Assembly: GCA_905373705.1 (NCBI GenBank)
Contig: CAJPUA010000017.1
Span: forward strand, 1 to 9,807
Reading direction: 5' to 3'
DNA from: an uncultured Schwartzia sp.
GTDB lineage: Bacteria > Bacillota > Negativicutes > Selenomonadales > Selenomonadaceae
Length of the DNA stretch: 9,807 nt
Numbering within the stretch: the stretch's first letter is position 1; each line of letters starts with the position of its first letter. The notes beneath the pieces were generated by a model, which was not told the DNA's origin, searched no databases, and worked only from the letters and a program-made list of their open reading frames with translations. A program made the position numbers and the translations under genes. Shown piece by piece: positions 6,635 through 9,807 of this stretch.

Positions 6635-6860
6635 AAAGAAGGAATCGTCTGGGGTGTGCGTGGATATATTACATGTCTAACCGACTCTTTTACCTTTGGG
6701 AATCTGATTTGTGCCGTCGGCTGACGGAGTCGCCTCGTGCGAATGTCAAAGGGCGGACTTAGGGTACCCACCTGCACATGCAGGTTTAGGCAGTTGTTGT
6801 CAACGGCACTTTGGACTCCGTCTTTGAAAAGGGCTTGCTGCGTGCGGCAGGTCCTTTTTG
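6635..6860 (+). ncRNA. ssrS: Probable 6S RNA (mature part about 6635-6826)
   Basis: This is a non-coding RNA gene with its own promoter and terminator. The first 190 nt fold as one long hairpin with the 6S plan. The closing stem pairs AAAGA, GGA, UC and GGGGUG (from 6635) with CAC-UUU, GA, UCC and UCUUU (6807-6825), with mismatches and some G-U pairs. Then UGUCUAA (6674-6680) pairs with UUUAGGCA (6785-6792). A central bubble follows, whose 3' side carries a small hairpin, CCUGCA/UGCAGG (6771-6784), a known 6S trait. The apical arm has CCUUUG/CAAAGG (6693-6698 with 6747-6752), AUUUG/CGAAU and a tip CCGUC-GGCU-GACGG. 6S RNA binds the housekeeping RNA polymerase holoenzyme and acts as a template for short product RNAs. 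Folding was done by hand. SRP RNA, tmRNA and RNase P are excluded by missing signature sequences. If it is not 6S, it is a structured RNA of unknown class. Confidence 0.62.
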
Positions 6861-6863
6861 TTT
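6831..6863 (+). terminator. Intrinsic terminator of the RNA gene, convergent with dinB
   Basis: GGGCUUGCUG (6831-6840) pairs along its whole length with CGGCAGGUCC (6845-6854), including three G-U pairs, across a CGUG loop. It is followed by TTTTT and then GTTT. On the minus strand the G-U pairs become A-C mismatches, so the element should terminate plus-strand transcripts better than those leaving dinB, whose stop codon is only about 20 bp away. Confidence 0.8.
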
Positions 6864-6875
6864 GCCGGAAAGGCC

Positions 6876-8069
6876 TTACGCCTCGTCGTCGTCCGATAAC
6901 ATTTTTGCCGCCGGCGGCTTTTTTAACAGCGGCGCTCGGGTAACGGCACTTTCGCCGAAGCGTCGGCGAAGGCCGTCGATCGCGGTGTAAAGGCGTTCCT
7001 TTTTCTGGCTGTCGTCAAAAAGCGACAGTTCCCCCGCGCCGTCGAAGCCACTCCCGCTGATCCCAAGCAGGCGGATCCCGCGCGGGGGCAGCGCCATCGT
7101 GTCGAGGAGGGTGCAGGCCGCCGCGTAAATATCCTCGTCGTAAGAAAGAGGAGCGGGAAAGGTACGCTGACGGGTGAAGGTTGAAAAATCGCCGAGCCGC
7201 AATTTAAGCTGAATGGTATGCGCCCGCTTCCCAGCGCGGCGGAGCCGCCAGCCGACCTCCCCCGCCAGCTTGAGGAGCGCCTCCTTCGCTTCCTCAGCGG
7301 TGTGGAGATCTTCCGGGAAAGTTATCTCCCGCCCGATAGACTGCGCTTTGCGCACCGGCTCGACCGGGCGTTCATCGCGGCCCAGCGCCAGCTCGTGAAG
7401 ATGATGCGCCAGCCGCTCGCCCAGCTCCTGCGCCAGCTTTGCCATATCTGCCCGCGCGATTTCGCCGATCGTGCGGTACCCGAAAATCGCCAGCCGCTCG
7501 TTTGTCTTTTTCCCTACGCCCCAGATACGCCGCGCCGGGAGCGGCCAGACGACGCGGGGAATATCCGCCGCCGTAATCAGGGTGAGACCGTCCGGCTTTT
7601 CAAGATCCGAGGCCAGCTTGGCGAGAAACTTATTCGGCGCGATCCCCACGGAGGCGATCAGCCCCGTTTCCTCGCGAATGGCGGCCTTAATCCTCCGTCC
7701 ATAAGCGCGCGGTCCGTCCGGCATAAGCCGCGCCATACCGGTGAGGTCTAAAAAACCCTCGTCGACAGAAAGCTTCTCAATCAAAGGAGAGAACCGGGAT
7801 AATATGGCGAAGATTTGCGCGGATACCGCCCGATAGCGGGGGAAATCGCCGGGCAAAAAAATCGCGTCGGGACATCGTCGTCGGGCGGCCGCCATCGGCA
7901 TAGCGGAGTGAACGCCAAATCGCCGGGCTTCGTAGGACGCTGTGGATACCACGCCCCGCGCGCCCAGGCCGCCGACGATCACCGGACGATCGCGGTATTC
8001 CTCATGGTCGCGCTGCTCCACCGCGGCGAAAAAAGCGTCCATATCAACGTGCAGTATCCAGCGCTCCAT
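6876..8069 (-). CDS. dinB: DNA polymerase IV (Y-family translesion polymerase)
   Basis: This is a low-fidelity polymerase that copies past damaged template bases. At 397 residues it is full length. The N-terminal motif HVDMDAFFAAVE carries catalytic D9 and the steric-gate position F13. SVDEGFLD at 101-108 supplies D103 and E104. STASYEARRFGV (42-53) is the conserved finger segment, and ASVGIAPNKFLAKLASDLEKPDG (139-161) is the Y-family palm signature. The helix-hairpin-helix thumb (IWGVGKKTNERL) and little-finger domain follow. GELSLF at 346-351 looks like the beta-clamp binding motif. A further 46 residues end in DDDEA. GGAGG precedes the ATG by four bases. The SNF2 gene ends 100 bp upstream with no terminator between, so cotranscription is likely. 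I see no SOS box in front. Confidence 0.97.
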   Translation of the reverse strand: MERWILHVDMDAFFAAVEQRDHEEYRDRPVIVGGLGARGVVSTASYEARRFGVHSAMPMAAARRRCPDAIFLPGDFPRYRAVSAQIFAILSRFSPLIEKLSVDEGFLDLTGMARLMPDGPRAYGRRIKAAIREETGLIASVGIAPNKFLAKLASDLEKPDGLTLITAADIPRVVWPLPARRIWGVGKKTNERLAIFGYRTIGEIARADMAKLAQELGERLAHHLHELALGRDERPVEPVRKAQSIGREITFPEDLHTAEEAKEALLKLAGEVGWRLRRAGKRAHTIQLKLRLGDFSTFTRQRTFPAPLSYDEDIYAAACTLLDTMALPPRGIRLLGISGSGFDGAGELSLFDDSQKKERLYTAIDGLRRRFGESAVTRAPLLKKPPAAKMLSDDDEA

Positions 8070-8169
8070 GGCTCCTCCTTCCCCGGTTCACTTTTCCCGA
8101 CAGCGAAAGGTTTCTCCCCTGATCTATGTGCCCTCGATGCTATCGCCTTTTCCCGGCACGTTAGTCCGG

Positions 8170-9807
8170 TCAGCGAAACAGGCTCTTTAATTCGTCCTCG
8201 CTCAGCTTCGCCAAAAAGTTTTCCCCCGGCTGAATCATCTGGTCGATGAGGGCTTTTTTCCGCTCCTGCAAAGCGAAAATTTTCTCCTCGATCGTATCCT
8301 TGGTGACGAGCTTTAAGACCTGAACCTTATTTTCCTGCCCGATACGGTACGCCCGGTCCGTCGCCTGCTCTTCCACGGCGGGATTCCACCACGGATCGTA
8401 ATGGATCACCATATCCGCGCCGGTAAGGTTCAGCCCCGTTCCGCCGGCCTTGAGAGAAATCAAAAAGAGCGGCGTATCCCCGGCGTTAAAGTCGTTGACG
8501 AGCCGCAGGCGCTCCATCGCCGGGGTCTGTCCGTCGAGGTATAAATAGCCAAGGCGCAGCTCCTCCAGCCGGGCGGCGATGCGCTTCAGCATCGTCGTGA
8601 ACTGCGAGAAAATCAGCAGCCGATGCCCCGACGCCACCGCATCCGTCACGACTTCGCTCAAAAGCTCAAGCTTTCCCGAGCCGCCGTCGTAATCCTCCAG
8701 GAAGAGCGCCGGATCGCAGGCGATCTGACGAAGGCGCGTCAAAATCGCCAGAATTTTTATGCGCCCCGTCTCGACGCCATGCTCCGCCAAAATAGCGGCG
8801 AATTCTTTCTGCCCGCGGACGAACCACGCCTTATACACCTTTTCCTGCGCCGGGGTCATTTCGTTTACCAGCTTGCTTTCCACCTTGTCGGGCAGCTCCG
8901 TCAACACGTCTTTTTTAAGACGGCGCAGGACGAAGGGCGCGATGTGCCGCCGCAGGTCGGCCGCCGCCCGATCGTTTTCGTCGCGCACAATGGGAACCTC
9001 GTAGCGGGCGTGAAACTGCGCGTAAGAAGAAAGATAGCCCGGCATAAGGAAATCAAAGATCGACCACAGCTCGGTCAGCGTATTCTCGATGGGCGTGCCG
9101 GTCAGGGCGAAGTAGCCGCCGGTATGAAGGCGCTTCACCGCTTTGGCGTTCTGTGTCGTGGGATTTTTGATATGCTGCGCTTCGTCGAGGAAGCAATAGC
9201 GAAACGACCGCGTTTCGTAATCGGCGATGTCGCGCTTCAGCAAATTATACGTCGTCACCACGACGTCTTGCTCCATGGCTGCCGCCAGTCTCGCGCGGCG
9301 TTCCTTCTTACTCCCGGCAACAGTCAAAGCCCGTAATTCCGGCGCGAAGCGCTCGATCTCCTCGAGCCAGTTGTACATCAGCGACGTCGGTGTGACGACG
9401 AGGGTCGGGGGCGCGCCCTCCTGGCGCCTGGCCAGAAGAAAAGCGATGACCTCCAGAGTTTTGCCCAGCCCCATATCGTCCGCTAAAATTCCCCCCAGAC
9501 CGTGCGCCGCCAGCGTCATGAGCCAATTAAAGCCCTGCGCCTGATAATCGCGCAAGATGCCGGCTACCGGTTCCGGAACCGGCCAGGTATCCCTTTCCGG
9601 CGCGGTAATTTCGCGCACCAGCTGGCAGAAATTCTGGCTCCGATCGAGCTGCAAACCGTTTTCTTCCCGCGCTGCCGCGTCGAGGTAAAGCGCCTGCGAC
9701 AGGGGCGCCACCGCGCCCTCCGCCTGCTTCTCCAGCCGCGCCGCCCCGAAGAAATCGGCGAGCGCGTCGAGTCGTTGGCCTTCCAAGGTCACGAAGCTGC
9801 CGTCCTT
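8170..9807 (-). CDS. SNF2/Swi2-family DEAD/DEAH-box ATPase (N-terminus beyond window edge)
   Basis: This is the C-terminal 545 residues of a bacterial SNF2 translocase, an ATP-driven motor on double-stranded DNA. The frame stays open at the right edge (KDGSFVTLEGQRLD), so the GTG at 9792 is internal. Both RecA lobes are present. Motif I is LADDMGLGKT (108-117 of the visible part), motif II is LDEAQHIKN (DEAQ 208-211), motif III is LTGTPIEN (about 235-242), and APFVLRRLKKDV follows. In lobe 2, LLIFSQFTTML, LKAGGTGLNLTGAD and QATDRAYRIGQ (motif VI, 481-491) are intact. The family usually has several hundred more N-terminal residues, often a SWIM zinc finger and a SNF2-associated domain, which cannot be seen here. 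It lies directly upstream of dinB in the same direction, compatible with a role in DNA repair or recombination, but the specific function is unknown. Confidence 0.96.
   Translation of the reverse strand, partial: KDGSFVTLEGQRLDALADFFGAARLEKQAEGAVAPLSQALYLDAAAREENGLQLDRSQNFCQLVREITAPERDTWPVPEPVAGILRDYQAQGFNWLMTLAAHGLGGILADDMGLGKTLEVIAFLLARRQEGAPPTLVVTPTSLMYNWLEEIERFAPELRALTVAGSKKERRARLAAAMEQDVVVTTYNLLKRDIADYETRSFRYCFLDEAQHIKNPTTQNAKAVKRLHTGGYFALTGTPIENTLTELWSIFDFLMPGYLSSYAQFHARYEVPIVRDENDRAAADLRRHIAPFVLRRLKKDVLTELPDKVESKLVNEMTPAQEKVYKAWFVRGQKEFAAILAEHGVETGRIKILAILTRLRQIACDPALFLEDYDGGSGKLELLSEVVTDAVASGHRLLIFSQFTTMLKRIAARLEELRLGYLYLDGQTPAMERLRLVNDFNAGDTPLFLISLKAGGTGLNLTGADMVIHYDPWWNPAVEEQATDRAYRIGQENKVQVLKLVTKDTIEEKIFALQERKKALIDQMIQPGENFLAKLSEDELKSLFR

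Noticed and set aside
6635..6860. tmRNA, SRP RNA, RNase P RNA or T-box leader as identity of the structured RNA
   Set aside because: There is no tRNA-like CCA end, no GGUCAGGUCCGGAAGGAAGC-type SRP tip, no GAGGAAAGUCC-type RNase P core and no AGGGUGG T-box element. No gene follows on the plus strand for a riboswitch to control.
8070..8169. Hairpin between the SNF2 gene and dinB (GTGCC near 8128 with GGCAC near 8155)
   Set aside because: The stem is short and interrupted, with no T-tract in either direction, so I do not call it a terminator.
8623..9336. 237-residue plus-strand open frame
   Set aside because: It is antisense to conserved SNF2 helicase motifs. Long antisense frames are expected in GC-rich coding DNA.

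Overview
The window looks like chromosomal DNA of a diderm Firmicute (Negativicutes, for example the Selenomonas/Veillonella/Megasphaera lineages). It combines an outer-membrane TonB-dependent receptor with Firmicute-style purine-rich ribosome binding sites, GTG/TTG starts and an apparent Firmicute-type 6S RNA. This placement is inferred from gene content and sequence style, not from a database match. Every protein gene lies on the minus strand; the only plus-strand gene I can support is an RNA.

Iron-uptake block (about 1-5830). Reading down the minus strand, a PepSY-TM membrane protein (ferrisiderophore-reductase type) has its own promoter, a hairpin in its 5' leader and a terminator. It is followed by a separately promoted unit: a FecCD-type permease, a FhuC/FecE-type ATPase whose start overlaps the permease stop by one base, and, after a 150-bp gap, a TonB-dependent receptor that runs off the left edge. 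Together these would move a chelated iron compound (siderophore or haem, less likely cobalamin) across both membranes, and the PepSY protein could release iron by reduction. The periplasmic binding protein such a system needs is not in the window. The two AT-rich promoter regions carry palindromes built from similar TTCATA/TATGAA half-sites, which may be operators for an iron regulator.

Middle (about 5900-6870). A 119-residue acidic protein of unknown function has a good promoter, ribosome binding site and terminator. It is followed by intergenic DNA and then a plus-strand promoter, a roughly 190-nt RNA that folds like 6S RNA, and an intrinsic terminator that points toward the 3' end of dinB.

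DNA-transaction block (6876-9807, GC-richer). DNA polymerase IV (dinB) follows a SNF2/Swi2-family ATPase whose N-terminal part lies beyond the right edge. About 97 bp without a visible terminator separate them, so they may be cotranscribed.

I saw no CRISPR array, tRNA, rRNA, transposase or attachment site. Most of the window is a recognisable iron-acquisition locus plus housekeeping genes. The least explained parts are the small unknown protein with its bracketed promoter, the leader hairpin before the PepSY gene, and the shared palindromes.
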